From positions 1 through 48,184 of the forward strand of contig CAOKNO010000012.1 of assembly GCA_948470065.1 (NCBI GenBank): a DNA stretch of 48,184 nt, read 5' to 3'. Origin of the DNA: an uncultured Eubacterium sp. (GTDB lineage: Bacteria; Bacillota; Clostridia; Lachnospirales; Lachnospiraceae). The notes beneath the pieces were generated by a model. It was not told where the DNA came from. It saw only the letters and a list, made by a program, of their open reading frames with translations, and did not search any database. This document shows positions 31,869 through 40,865 of this stretch, piece after piece. Both the position numbers and the translations under genes were made by a program. Each line of letters starts with the position of its first letter. Positions within the stretch are counted from its first letter, which is position 1.

Positions 31869-32324
31869 ATGCCAAGAAGCCAGGAAGAAATTTCAAAAAA
31901 TATGAAAAAGATCCGTGGGAAGGACACATCCATTGAAGTCCGGCTGCGCAAGGCGCTTTGGCAGAAGGGGCTGCGCTACCGTAAGAATTACAAAGCATTG
32001 CCAGGTTCGCCGGATATTGCGTTGACCAAATACAAGATAGCGGTATTTTGCGACAGTGAGTTTTTCCATGGGAAGGATTGGGAGGCGCTGAAGCTCCGTC
32101 TGGAAAAGGGGAAAAACCCGGAGTACTGGCTGAAGAAAATCGAGCGCAACCGGAACCGTGACTGGGAAACAGACCGCAAACTCTTGCTCCTTGGCTGGAC
32201 GGTCATCCATTTCTGGGGGAAGGATATTTTAAAGCAAACAGAAGAATGTGTAAAAGTAATTGAGGAAGCCATTTGGGATAGCAAGATGATGGAGGCTTTA
32301 GATGAAGAAGATTTTAGTCGTTGA
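31869..32324 (+). CDS. vsr: Very short patch repair (Vsr)-like endonuclease
   Basis: A 151-residue Vsr-fold nuclease. RSQEEISKNMKKIRGKDTSI is the family opening, PGSPDIAL holds the catalytic Asp, CDSEFFHGKDW and KIERNRNRD are conserved, and GWTVIHFWGKDI ends the core. Vsr nicks T:G mismatches caused by deamination of methylcytosine and usually accompanies a C5 DNA methyltransferase, which is not present here. AGAGG supports ATG 31869 over the in-frame start at 31830. The 3' end overlaps the response-regulator gene by 23 bases, so the two are transcribed together. Some members may instead act as general or defence-linked nucleases. Confidence 0.88.
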   Translation: MPRSQEEISKNMKKIRGKDTSIEVRLRKALWQKGLRYRKNYKALPGSPDIALTKYKIAVFCDSEFFHGKDWEALKLRLEKGKNPEYWLKKIERNRNRDWETDRKLLLLGWTVIHFWGKDILKQTEECVKVIEEAIWDSKMMEALDEEDFSR

Positions 32325-32964
32325 CGATGAAGCTGCAATTAATGATCTGATTTGCCTGAACTTGGAGATCGCGGGGTATCAGCCTGTGCCGTTTTTTGAC
32401 GGGCTGGAATTAAGCCGCCATCTGGCCAAAGAGGATGGCTATGATCTGGCGCTGCTGGATATTATGCTTCCAGGTAAGGATGGGTTTGAATTGTTGGAGG
32501 AGTTAAAGCAGCGTCAGATCCCTGTGATATATCTGACGGCAAGGGGAGATCTGCCTAGCAAGGTGAAGGGGCTGCGCAACGGTGCGGAGGATTATATTGT
32601 CAAGCCGTTTGAAATGCTGGAGCTTCTGGTCCGTGCAGACAATGTCCTGAAGCGTTTTGGGAAAGAGGAAACAGGGGAGATACGGATTAAAGACGTCGTG
32701 ATTGATGAAAAGAAGCGCACAGTACACAAAAATGGCGTAGAAATCCCCATGCAGCCGATGGAATTTGACTGCCTGCTGGTGTTCTGGAAGTACAAAAACC
32801 GCGTGATAAGCCGGGATCAGATCCTGAATATCCTCTGGGGCGTGGATTTTGAAGGAGAAAGCAGGACGGTGGATGTGCACGTCGGGAATATACGGAAAAA
32901 GCTAGGTTTTTCGGACGTGATTATTACGGTCCCGCGGGTAGGATACCGGATGGAAATACCATAA
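32302..32964 (+). CDS. OmpR/PhoB-family response regulator
   Basis: A 220-residue regulator. The receiver domain (1 to about 115) has the acidic pair Asp8-Asp9, phospho-acceptor Asp53 in LLDIMLPGKDG, and the conserved Thr and Lys in YLTARGD and YIVKPF. The C-terminal winged helix (about 125-220) ends GYRMEIP. It starts inside the vsr 3' end with GGAGG upstream. The histidine kinase follows after a stem-loop-containing gap, so they form a two-component system. Probable targets are the lipoprotein and ABC genes downstream. Confidence 0.93.
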   Translation: MKKILVVDDEAAINDLICLNLEIAGYQPVPFFDGLELSRHLAKEDGYDLALLDIMLPGKDGFELLEELKQRQIPVIYLTARGDLPSKVKGLRNGAEDYIVKPFEMLELLVRADNVLKRFGKEETGEIRIKDVVIDEKKRTVHKNGVEIPMQPMEFDCLLVFWKYKNRVISRDQILNILWGVDFEGESRTVDVHVGNIRKKLGFSDVIITVPRVGYRMEIP

Positions 32965-32969
32965 GATTA

Positions 32970-33040
32970 CTCTGGCGGTTCACTATCGCAGCAGATGGAG
33001 GTTTGGGTAAGTAAGATGATGCGATAGTTAATTGCCAGAG
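32970..33040 (+). repeat. Inverted repeat between response regulator and kinase genes
   Basis: CTCTGGC (32970-32976) and ACTATCGCA (32982-32990) are mirrored by TGCGATAGT (33020-33028) and GCCAGAG (33034-33040), forming a long interrupted stem of 16 pairs. No T-run follows. It may reduce kinase expression relative to the regulator or be a binding site. Confidence 0.6.
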
Positions 33041-33077
33041 GAATAGCCTGTCGTTATCGTTTTTGGAGGGATTTTAG

Positions 33078-34337
33078 ATGGATATGATTAAGAAGATTGC
33101 ATGTACTGCGTCTGTCCTGCTGTTTGTGGTGGCACAGGCGTTTTCTTTTTATTTGATTTATGTCAGCCACCAGGAAAAGACGTCATTGGTTATGGAAAAG
33201 GAAGCGCAGATATTTTTCAGAAGATACCGGGAGTTTTCTGATAAATTAAATAAGGTGTATTCCAAAGAAACTTTGGGCGATCAGGCTGTTACGTATTTTT
33301 TCCGTGAATGCATGATGGAGGGTTCCGCCCTTTACAAAGACGGTGAAGAGTTGTGCAACACCAGTGCGTATTCCTTTGACGTCAGGCGTCTTACTGTCGA
33401 TGAACTGGAGCGGGGGCCGTCCCCATGTTTTTTGAAACAGGAGGCTGTGGATGGGAAGCAGGCGCTGATATTCTGGGAGCCATACAGCTTAAAGAATCCT
33501 GATGGGACGTTCCAGGATTACCTGTTGTTGTATATGTTGGATATTACATATCTCTACGAAGCAAGTAAGGAACTGGCAATCAAAGAAATCCTGATATCGC
33601 TTTTGCTGTCGTTTGCTATGGCCTTGCTTCTTGTTGCCTTAATCCAAAGAATCACCAGGCCGCTTCAGGCAACAAATGAAACGCAGCGGCAGCTAATCGG
33701 CAGCATGTCCCATGAGTTAAAGACGCCGCTAACGGCTATCAAAGGGTATTCTGAAACGCTCTTAAGCGTCCGTCTGTCCGAAGAGCAGGCACAGAAAGCG
33801 TTGGGCTATATCAACCGGGAGAGCGGCCGCCTGTCACGCCTGACAGAGAAAATGATGGAGCTTACCCGCTTGTATGAACCAGAGTGCAGGATTACGCTTA
33901 AGAGGGTGCCTTTTGAAACACTATTTGAGGATGTGGAAGAAAGCGTGCGGCATAAGCTAGAGGAAACAGGGATCCGGCTACAGCGGGAAGGAAGCTACCA
34001 GGAGAGAAGCCGGGAGATGGATGTGGATTTGATGGCAAGCTTTTGTATCAACCTTATCAATAATAGCATTCTGGCATCCGAGCCGGGAAGCGTTATTTAT
34101 CTAGGCGCAGATAAGGAGTCGCTTTGGGTGCGTGATATGGGCGCGGGGATCCCGCCGAAGGAAGTAGAGAAGGTACGCAAGGCCTTTTACCGCGTAGACA
34201 AATCGCGTTCCACAAAAAGTGGGAATATGGGGCTTGGATTGGCGCTTTGCGATCAAATTGCAGCCGTGCATCATGACAGGATGCAGATCGAAAGCAAGCT
34301 TGGGGAAGGGACGAAGGTTTCTTGTATCTTCCTATAG
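33078..34337 (+). CDS. Membrane sensor histidine kinase
   Basis: A 419-residue kinase. One transmembrane helix (about 6-28) and another (about 170-192) enclose an extracellular sensor of about 140 residues of unknown ligand. The HisKA box has phospho-acceptor His212 in MSHELKTPLTAIKGYSE. The HATPase region shows NLINNSI (N box), VRDMGAGIP (G1) and MGLGLALC (G2). GGAGGG is seven bases upstream. It pairs with the preceding OmpR-type regulator. The sensor and downstream exporter suggest response to an envelope stress or peptide. Confidence 0.93.
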   Translation: MDMIKKIACTASVLLFVVAQAFSFYLIYVSHQEKTSLVMEKEAQIFFRRYREFSDKLNKVYSKETLGDQAVTYFFRECMMEGSALYKDGEELCNTSAYSFDVRRLTVDELERGPSPCFLKQEAVDGKQALIFWEPYSLKNPDGTFQDYLLLYMLDITYLYEASKELAIKEILISLLLSFAMALLLVALIQRITRPLQATNETQRQLIGSMSHELKTPLTAIKGYSETLLSVRLSEEQAQKALGYINRESGRLSRLTEKMMELTRLYEPECRITLKRVPFETLFEDVEESVRHKLEETGIRLQREGSYQERSREMDVDLMASFCINLINNSILASEPGSVIYLGADKESLWVRDMGAGIPPKEVEKVRKAFYRVDKSRSTKSGNMGLGLALCDQIAAVHHDRMQIESKLGEGTKVSCIFL

Positions 34338-34477
34338 GCGTTCCGCCGTTATGGGAAACCTTATCCCCATGTTTGGCGCAGCGATCAGTCTTTACCATTC
34401 CTTTACAACTGGATGAATATTCAAAAAGAAGATCCTGTTATGATATTCCTAAAAGAAAAAAGAAAGGAATAAAACTT

Positions 34478-36025
34478 ATGCGACGTTTCCAGATGACACG
34501 AAACAAAGTTTCCATTTTGGCGGCGGCGGCTTTGCTGTCCCTTGCTGTTGGCTGCCAGGAAACACCAGAAGAATCTATCGTGAGGGAAAAAGGTGCGGCA
34601 GGCATAAAAAAATACGAAAGTATGGATGGGCAGGACGCGCCCGATGGCTCTGCACAAGAAGACGAAAAGGACAGCGAAGGACGCGTGGGTAACCCTTTGG
34701 CAGATCTGCTGCAGGCTCCAGAGCATTACAAGAACCAGACGACGTACCAAGACGGAGCGCTTGTCATTGACACAGATGCCGACGTGATCCTGCCGGACGC
34801 CAGCGCCTTGAATACATACAGCGTTTCTGCGAAAGAAGTCAACCAGGATTTGATTGATACCATAACAAAAGCATTTTTTGAAGGAGATAAGATTTATCAT
34901 GCCTATCCCTACCAGGAGTGGACAAAATCAAAGTACCAGGAGGATATTACCAGGCTTAAGAAATATAAGGCGGAAGGGAATCTGGATCCTTATGACTATG
35001 GGACGGATGAAGAAGGCAATTTGATGTTTGATATCGATCAGGTGATTGCCAAGGATGAGGAGGATATGAAGGATGCGCCAGAGGAGATCACAAAGGTAGA
35101 GGTAACGCCTTCGTTTGGCCTGGAATGGCAAAGCGGGAAAGGGGATGAAACAACAAAAGAAGTGGATGTAGATAGCTTTTTAGGGGTAGTCGAAACCGCG
35201 CAGGGAAATTATAGCTACCGTATCTCATATGGTTTAAAGCCGGACATTGTCGTAAAGATTGGGAAGCTGCGGGAAGGGGAAGATGAACGGGAATTTTCCG
35301 ATTGGAGTGAAGCAGAGTACCTGCTGGATAATAAAAGCGTAACTGAGGATATGATAAAGAAGCGCTTGGGGATCTCTTATGAAGAGGCGGAGAAGGCCGC
35401 AAAGGAAAAGATTGACCGGCTTGGCTGGGGACTGGAGCTGTATGGCTGGGATTATGCATTATACAAACGCGGGGAGGGGGCATGGAATGAAAATGCGATC
35501 CATGACGCGGGATATATCTTCCATTTTACAAGGAAGCTGGACGGCGTGCCAATTACATATACCATGTCTTACGGCGGCGGGCTAGAAGATATGGACAGTA
35601 CTTTGACGCCTTGGTGTTATGAGAGATGCGACGTGATCGTAGGGGACGACGGGATCCAGACGGTCGAAATCTACAACCCGTATGAAATCGGGCAAGTCCA
35701 GACAGAGCGTGTGAAATTGATGGATTTTGACAGTATTGCGAAGATCTATGAGCAGATGATGGAGATTTCCAATGCAGAGATTTCACAGTTTGAAAAGCAG
35801 CGGACATACCATATCCGGCGGATTACATTGGGTTATTCAAGGATTTACGATCCAACCCAATCCAGCGATACCGGGCTTTTGGTGCCGGTGTGGGATTTCT
35901 TTGGCTCTTTTGACGTCATAACGGACGAACACCATGAGGAAAACAGCGGGGAACATTCCACGCAGAGCCAGATGACGATCAATGCGATCGATGGTACGGT
36001 CATTGATCGGAGCTTAGGGTATTGA
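34478..36025 (+). CDS. Large lipoprotein of unknown function
   Basis: A 515-residue exported lipoprotein. The signal peptide reads SILAAAALLSLAVGC, with the lipobox Cys near residue 25, so it is anchored to the outer face of the membrane. The mature part is acidic and mixed alpha/beta with no motif I can name firmly; I recall DUF6034-annotated lipoproteins of similar style. The open frame reaches back to 34322, but ATG 34478 with AGAAAGGAA upstream begins the signal peptide. It ends three bases before an ABC membrane gene and follows a two-component system, so it is probably a component or sensor of that exporter. Confidence 0.82.
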   Translation: MRRFQMTRNKVSILAAAALLSLAVGCQETPEESIVREKGAAGIKKYESMDGQDAPDGSAQEDEKDSEGRVGNPLADLLQAPEHYKNQTTYQDGALVIDTDADVILPDASALNTYSVSAKEVNQDLIDTITKAFFEGDKIYHAYPYQEWTKSKYQEDITRLKKYKAEGNLDPYDYGTDEEGNLMFDIDQVIAKDEEDMKDAPEEITKVEVTPSFGLEWQSGKGDETTKEVDVDSFLGVVETAQGNYSYRISYGLKPDIVVKIGKLREGEDEREFSDWSEAEYLLDNKSVTEDMIKKRLGISYEEAEKAAKEKIDRLGWGLELYGWDYALYKRGEGAWNENAIHDAGYIFHFTRKLDGVPITYTMSYGGGLEDMDSTLTPWCYERCDVIVGDDGIQTVEIYNPYEIGQVQTERVKLMDFDSIAKIYEQMMEISNAEISQFEKQRTYHIRRITLGYSRIYDPTQSSDTGLLVPVWDFFGSFDVITDEHHEENSGEHSTQSQMTINAIDGTVIDRSLGY

Positions 36026-36028
36026 TCC

Positions 36029-36922
36029 ATGGAAGCAATCCGGCAGTCCTTTGCAGTTGTACGGTGGAATTTCCAGGGGTTTTTCAAAAACCCTAGGGTT
36101 GTGGCGACGTTTCTGTTTTCCTTCGTGCTATGTTTTTTCTTAAGCGACCGGGCGATGATGGTTGCGGATTATTTTGACGCTCCGATGCAGGCGTTTGAAC
36201 CGTTTATCTGGACGTTTGGGGATGCGACGGCGATCCTTCTGTGTTCGCTGCTGTTTATCTTGTTATTCCTGGATTTGCCGAAATTAAGCCCGTTTACCCC
36301 GTATATGCTTATACGGATCAAGAAAAGCAGATGGCTTGCGGCGCAGTTTTTCTATATCCTGTTGGCGACGCTTTTGTATATGGCGTATGTGTTCCTTGTA
36401 ACGGGCCTGCTCTGTATGCAGAAGACGTTTGCAGGGAATATTTGGAGCAAGACGGCGGCGCTGCTTGCCTATTCCCAGATGGGGCGGGAGCTGTCCGTAC
36501 CATCCAGCGTAAAGGTAATGGAAAGCACAAGCCCGTTCGGGTGCAGCCTTCAGATTATGCTGCTTTTGTTTGGATATGTCCTGACACTGAGTTTCCTGAT
36601 GCTTTTGTTCCAGATGTGGCTCGGGAAAAAGGCAGCCATCGGCGCCGGGCTATCGTATAGCCTGTTTGGATTTTTGCTGGATCCAGATACGCTGGCGGCC
36701 ATCCTGCACAAAGAGGATTACCAAATGTTCCAGATGCGCAGGATTGCAGGCTGGATCAGCCCGCTGAACCATGCGACGTACGGGATGCATGATTTTGGAT
36801 ATGACGTGCTGCCGACCATTGCGCAGTCGTGTATGGTGTTTCTGGCGGTTCTGATCTGCCTGGCGGGCGCGTCGTTTTGGACGCTGAAAAAGTATAACTT
36901 TAGTTCCTTTACTGGGGAATAA
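36029..36922 (+). CDS. ABC-type membrane subunit (first)
   Basis: A 297-residue integral membrane protein with about six hydrophobic helices. It opens RQSFAVVRWNFQGFFKNPRV, a permease-like amphipathic start before the first helix. No substrate motif is visible. It starts three bases after the lipoprotein stop and precedes a second membrane protein and an ABC ATPase. It is therefore most likely one half of an ABC-2-type transporter. Confidence 0.75.
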   Translation: MEAIRQSFAVVRWNFQGFFKNPRVVATFLFSFVLCFFLSDRAMMVADYFDAPMQAFEPFIWTFGDATAILLCSLLFILLFLDLPKLSPFTPYMLIRIKKSRWLAAQFFYILLATLLYMAYVFLVTGLLCMQKTFAGNIWSKTAALLAYSQMGRELSVPSSVKVMESTSPFGCSLQIMLLLFGYVLTLSFLMLLFQMWLGKKAAIGAGLSYSLFGFLLDPDTLAAILHKEDYQMFQMRRIAGWISPLNHATYGMHDFGYDVLPTIAQSCMVFLAVLICLAGASFWTLKKYNFSSFTGE

Positions 36923-36960
36923 GGAATACGTGGATAGGATGGCATGACAGGAGAGTGGGC

Positions 36961-37677
36961 ATGAGGGAATTGTTGCAAGAGAGGGGATTTTGGATCGTGT
37001 CCCTGTTATGTTTTCTGGGGATGGCGGCCGGGTTCCCTTTCCATGGGATGGAAGCGCCGTTAGCGGCAGGAAGCTTCCTGATGTATTGTAAAACGGCGCT
37101 GGGCGCGCAGGCAATGCTGTTTCTGCTTCCGGTTGCAGCCGTTTTGCCGATGGGCGCTTGTTATGTGCGGGAGGCTTCTAGTGGATATTTGAAATTTTAT
37201 ATTACCAGGATAGATCGGACGGTGTATATCAAGCGGAAATTGTTACAGGTCTTTGCAGGCGGGTTCCTGCCGTTTTTCCTGGCGGGGCTTTGGATGTGTG
37301 CAGCGGCGTTTTTATTCATCTATCCGCTGGAACTAAGGGGCAGCGTAGATTGGGACGAAGCAAGGGAGGTTTTCCGTATGCTTTTGCGGGTTTCCTTGAC
37401 GGGCGGGATCTTATCGACCTTGTCTGGGATCTTTGCAGCGTTGTTCCGGAATTACTATATGGCATATGGCTTGCCATTCGTCTGTTATTATATGCTTGTT
37501 ATACTGAAGGAACGGTATCTGCCGGAGTTTTATGCAATGTATCCGGCGGAATGGATTGCAGTACAGCAAGATTGGGGAACGGATAAAAGCGGTATCTGGA
37601 TGTTTTATCTGTTTTTGACGGCTGCATTGACGCTTTCGCATGGCTTGCTGTTGCAGCGCCGTCTTACAGAGATATAA
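36961..37677 (+). CDS. ABC-type membrane subunit (second)
   Basis: A 238-residue membrane protein with about six hydrophobic helices, shorter than its neighbour and only loosely similar. AGGAG at 36949-36953 supports ATG 36961 over the in-frame GTG at 36955. It is located between the first membrane subunit and the ATPase, fitting the second half of an ABC-2-type transporter. No motif indicates the substrate. Confidence 0.75.
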   Translation: MRELLQERGFWIVSLLCFLGMAAGFPFHGMEAPLAAGSFLMYCKTALGAQAMLFLLPVAAVLPMGACYVREASSGYLKFYITRIDRTVYIKRKLLQVFAGGFLPFFLAGLWMCAAAFLFIYPLELRGSVDWDEAREVFRMLLRVSLTGGILSTLSGIFAALFRNYYMAYGLPFVCYYMLVILKERYLPEFYAMYPAEWIAVQQDWGTDKSGIWMFYLFLTAALTLSHGLLLQRRLTEI

Positions 37678-37737
37678 TAAGCAGCTTGTAAACATGGGTT
37701 TGGGACGCTATCTTACGGTTTGTAGGGAGGCTTTGGG

Positions 37738-38376
37738 ATGCCGTATATTGAAATAGAGCATGTAACGAAATCGTTTGGGGATGAGGTGGTGCTTCAGGAT
37801 ATTAGCATTTCCATGGAGCTTGGCAAGGTCTATGGGATTTCCGGCAACAATGGTTCTGGGAAAACCGTCCTGATGAAATGTATTTGCGGGTTCCTTCCCG
37901 TTACCAGCGGTGTGATCCGTGTCGCTGGTAAGGCCATTGGCGCGGAAGTGGATTTCCCAGAAAGTATTGGCGTCATTATTGAAACGCCAGGCTTCCTTCC
38001 GCACTTAAGCGGGATGCGGAACCTAGAAATCCTGGCCGGGTTACGGCGTAAGGTTTCTAAGGCCGGGATCCAGGAAGCGATCTGCAAGGCGGGGCTGGAT
38101 CCAAAGCTTAAGAAACCAGTGGCGAAGTATTCGCTCGGGATGCGCCAGCGTCTTGGTATCGCGCAGGCGATTATGGAGGATCCGGAGTTCCTTATCCTAG
38201 ACGAGCCGTTTAACGGGCTGGATAAGCATGGAGTTGCAGATATCCGCAGGCTGTTGCTGGAATTAAAGGAACAGGGCAAGACAATTCTTCTGGCAAGCCA
38301 TAACAAAGAGGATATCCGGATTTTGTGTGACAAGGTCTATGAGATGGACGGTGGGAAGATGCTGGAAAAACGTTAA
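37738..38376 (+). CDS. ABC transporter ATP-binding protein
   Basis: A 212-residue ATPase. Walker A is GNNGSGKT, the signature motif is the divergent YSLGMRQRLG, Walker B is FLILDEPFNGLD, and the switch His is in LASHN. The divergent signature and short length are typical of ABC-2 exporters for drugs, antimicrobial peptides or glycans. GGGAGG lies upstream. It should pair with the two preceding membrane proteins. Confidence 0.93.
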   Translation: MPYIEIEHVTKSFGDEVVLQDISISMELGKVYGISGNNGSGKTVLMKCICGFLPVTSGVIRVAGKAIGAEVDFPESIGVIIETPGFLPHLSGMRNLEILAGLRRKVSKAGIQEAICKAGLDPKLKKPVAKYSLGMRQRLGIAQAIMEDPEFLILDEPFNGLDKHGVADIRRLLLELKEQGKTILLASHNKEDIRILCDKVYEMDGGKMLEKR

Positions 38377-38430
38377 GGACGCGTTTTTTGGCGGATGTAT
38401 CTGTGGTTTTGTTTGGAGGGAATTGTGGTT

Positions 38431-39915
38431 ATGGAGCATAGAAGGAATGGTATCTTATACCTGGCAATCTTGTGTTTGTTTTGGTGTTTCCCAGTTTTGG
38501 CGCGTGGCGAGGGGAGGATTACGATTGATACAAATAAAGTGTACGAAGGGATGTCCTCTTCCTTTGCAAAGGGATACGAGCCTTCTGTCCAGAAGCATAC
38601 GATGTCTTTGGTCATCCCGTTTCGTTCAGGGATGGGGCTAGAAGGAGATAAGATTAACGTAGGGATCTCGTTTGAAAAAGAGGAGGAGAGCCCTTTTTAT
38701 TACAAAAATTACCAGAAAAGGGTAAAGCGCTCCAAGGACGGCGTCTATCTCTACCGCTGTAAGGTAAAGTTAAAAAAGGACAGGAAAAACGGGCAGTACC
38801 CGCTGCACCTTTTGGTACAGGCGCAGCCCAAAGGAGAGGCTGGCTTTATCCAGCAGGAGTTTACGGTTTATGTGGAAATTACAGATGGCCTGCCCAAAAA
38901 CGCTGAGGATAGGAAAGAAGACGAAGGCGGCGTCGGCTCTGGCAGTATATCGGACGAAGCGTCAATGATGCAGGATGGTTTGGCAGGGGGCGCCGATCCA
39001 CTTCCGGACCCTTCTCCTAGTACAGAAGAAACGAAGCGGCAGCCTCGGATCCTGGTGTCCCAGAATAGCCTGCAAGGAACGGCGGTACAGGCCGGGGAAC
39101 GCGCGGCTTGGGCAATTTCTGCCAGGAACTGTAGCGGCAGGCAGGCTGTGGAAAATCTAAAGGTCACGCTGCTGTGCGAGAGCCGGGAACTTTCCTTTGA
39201 AAAGACCTCTTGGTACTTTGAACGCACTGGGGCTGGCCAGTCTATGGATTTGTCACAGAATGTTACCGTAGGGCAGAAGGCGGCGGCAGAGCCTGTTGCG
39301 GTACAGTTCCAGTTTGACTATGAGGACAAGGATGGGAATAGCTACAGCACGACGGAAACGGTAAGCCTTATGGTACGCCAGAAACAGCAGGCAGCCTTGG
39401 CGGGCGTTTCTTTTCCAGAGGGAGTTTATGAATCAGAATCCGAGCCTCTTACGTTCCAGGTACAGAATACCGGGCTTGCCGTCTTGTACAATGTCAGGGT
39501 CTGTTTCGAAGGCAAGGGGCTGTTCCCAGATAAAGAGATGTATTTGGGCAATCTGGAAGCAGGCGCATCTTTGGATGGGGAAATTAAGGTATTTGTCGGC
39601 ACGTTGGATATGGATGCAGATGGATTGGTGATCGAGGGAGCCGGAGAAAAATATGGGAAAACAGAGGGCGAGGTCATTCTTTCTTATGAAGACGAGCAGG
39701 GGAAGGTGGAAAAGCTGAGCCAAAAGCTTCATACAACGATTCAGAAGCCGCAGGTTGTGGAATTGTCTGTGGAAAAAGAAGCGCCAAAAACAAACCAATG
39801 GTGGATTACGATCGTAATCCTTGCCATGATAACCATGGCGCTTGCAATGCTTTGCCTGTATTTGCGTATGAAGCATTACCAAAAAATCTATACGAACGCC
39901 ATATCTGGTAAGTAA
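38431..39915 (+). CDS. Secreted, membrane-anchored beta-sandwich (CARDB-like) protein
   Basis: A 494-residue protein with an N-terminal signal peptide (ILYLAILCLFWCFPVLARG) and a C-terminal transmembrane helix (WWITIVILAMITMALAMLCL) with a short basic tail. Between them are beta-rich segments resembling CARDB/NEW3-type adhesion domains, with an acidic, Ser/Gly/Pro-rich linker around residues 160-200. GGAGGG supports ATG 38431. It follows the ATPase closely and precedes a small membrane-anchored protein, so it is likely an extracytoplasmic partner of the transporter. Confidence 0.78.
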   Translation: MEHRRNGILYLAILCLFWCFPVLARGEGRITIDTNKVYEGMSSSFAKGYEPSVQKHTMSLVIPFRSGMGLEGDKINVGISFEKEEESPFYYKNYQKRVKRSKDGVYLYRCKVKLKKDRKNGQYPLHLLVQAQPKGEAGFIQQEFTVYVEITDGLPKNAEDRKEDEGGVGSGSISDEASMMQDGLAGGADPLPDPSPSTEETKRQPRILVSQNSLQGTAVQAGERAAWAISARNCSGRQAVENLKVTLLCESRELSFEKTSWYFERTGAGQSMDLSQNVTVGQKAAAEPVAVQFQFDYEDKDGNSYSTTETVSLMVRQKQQAALAGVSFPEGVYESESEPLTFQVQNTGLAVLYNVRVCFEGKGLFPDKEMYLGNLEAGASLDGEIKVFVGTLDMDADGLVIEGAGEKYGKTEGEVILSYEDEQGKVEKLSQKLHTTIQKPQVVELSVEKEAPKTNQWWITIVILAMITMALAMLCLYLRMKHYQKIYTNAISGK

Positions 39916-40004
39916 CGGGAAGCGGTATTCCAAGCTGTCCAACGTGCAGATGCGAAATCGCAGGCAGGATGGCGTCTGGACGCCGCTACATGGAGGGACG
40001 GTAG

Positions 40005-40670
40005 ATGCAGCAACGAAATATTTATAAGGATATCGTGATCCTCGGGGTATTGGCGTTTGGCCTGGTGTTTCTGTCTGGGAAGGCAAAGGAGTGGATGAGG
40101 GAACAGAAGCTGTATGGGCTGGCCATCCAGGCAGGCGCGGATCTGACGGTAGACACCGTAGAAGAATTTGGGAACATTTCAGGACTGGTGCGGTTTGAGC
40201 CAGTGGCTACGGCAAATGTGACGGTGACGGTAGGAAATTTTTCCATGGAAACAGAATTGTCTGGGATTGACCTGGAATCATATCCGCTGGCGTGGGAAGA
40301 AAGCGCTGGGGAAGCGCCGCTTGGGAATACGGCAATCCTGTTTTTTGGGGTAGGATGCTTCGATGGGTTGACAGATTCCCTTGGATACTCCCCAGGGAGA
40401 AGCCAGATAGAGAAATGGAAGCAAGGCTATCTGGAATTGGATGTGATCCTGACGGATGAAAACGGGCGGGAGAGGGATGCAAAGATCTGCGGGCTGTTGA
40501 AGGAGCCTGGCAATAAAATCTGTATGGAAAAGCGTCAGCTTACAGAACTGTTTGGCGGCTCTGCCCGTACAAAGGGCGGTTATATGGAGCTTTACGGATA
40601 CCAGGCCGCAGAGCAGGCGAAAAAACTACTGGAGGGGGCAGGGTTTCTGGTGGAAGGAGATGTGGAGTAA
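40005..40670 (+). CDS. Membrane-anchored extracytoplasmic protein of unknown function
   Basis: A 221-residue protein with one N-terminal transmembrane helix (DIVILGVLAFGLVFLSG) and an extracellular domain of about 190 residues. That domain has a style loosely similar to the periplasmic core of MacB-type permeases, but no further helices follow. GGAGGG is seven bases upstream. It ends the transporter gene run. An accessory role in the transporter complex is inferred from position only. Confidence 0.7.
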   Translation: MQQRNIYKDIVILGVLAFGLVFLSGKAKEWMREQKLYGLAIQAGADLTVDTVEEFGNISGLVRFEPVATANVTVTVGNFSMETELSGIDLESYPLAWEESAGEAPLGNTAILFFGVGCFDGLTDSLGYSPGRSQIEKWKQGYLELDVILTDENGRERDAKICGLLKEPGNKICMEKRQLTELFGGSARTKGGYMELYGYQAAEQAKKLLEGAGFLVEGDVE

Positions 40671-40765
40671 GCATTTGTATTCCCGCGGGCGGTGCCCCCA
40701 TACCTTGAGGTGGAAAGAACAAGCTAGGTCATGTCCGGCTGCTTGGTAAATGAAGAAGGAAGTAT

Positions 40766-40834
40766 AAAAGTCGATATAAATTTATTGTAATTCGATAAAT
40801 TTATATTGACTTTTATTGTTTTTGGCTCTATAAT
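40766..40834 (+). promoter_or_regulatory. Sigma-A promoter overlapped by a 20-bp inverted repeat (operator)
   Basis: TTGACT (40806-40811) and TATAAT (40829-40834) are 17 bases apart. Two 20-base arms (40766-40785 and 40795-40814), inverse with a single mismatch and separated by 9 bases, cover the -35. This is a convincing operator. The XRE-type regulator two genes downstream is the obvious candidate to bind it and repress its own operon. Confidence 0.8.
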
Positions 40835-40865
40835 GGCAATAACAAGAAAGATTGGAGGTATTGAG

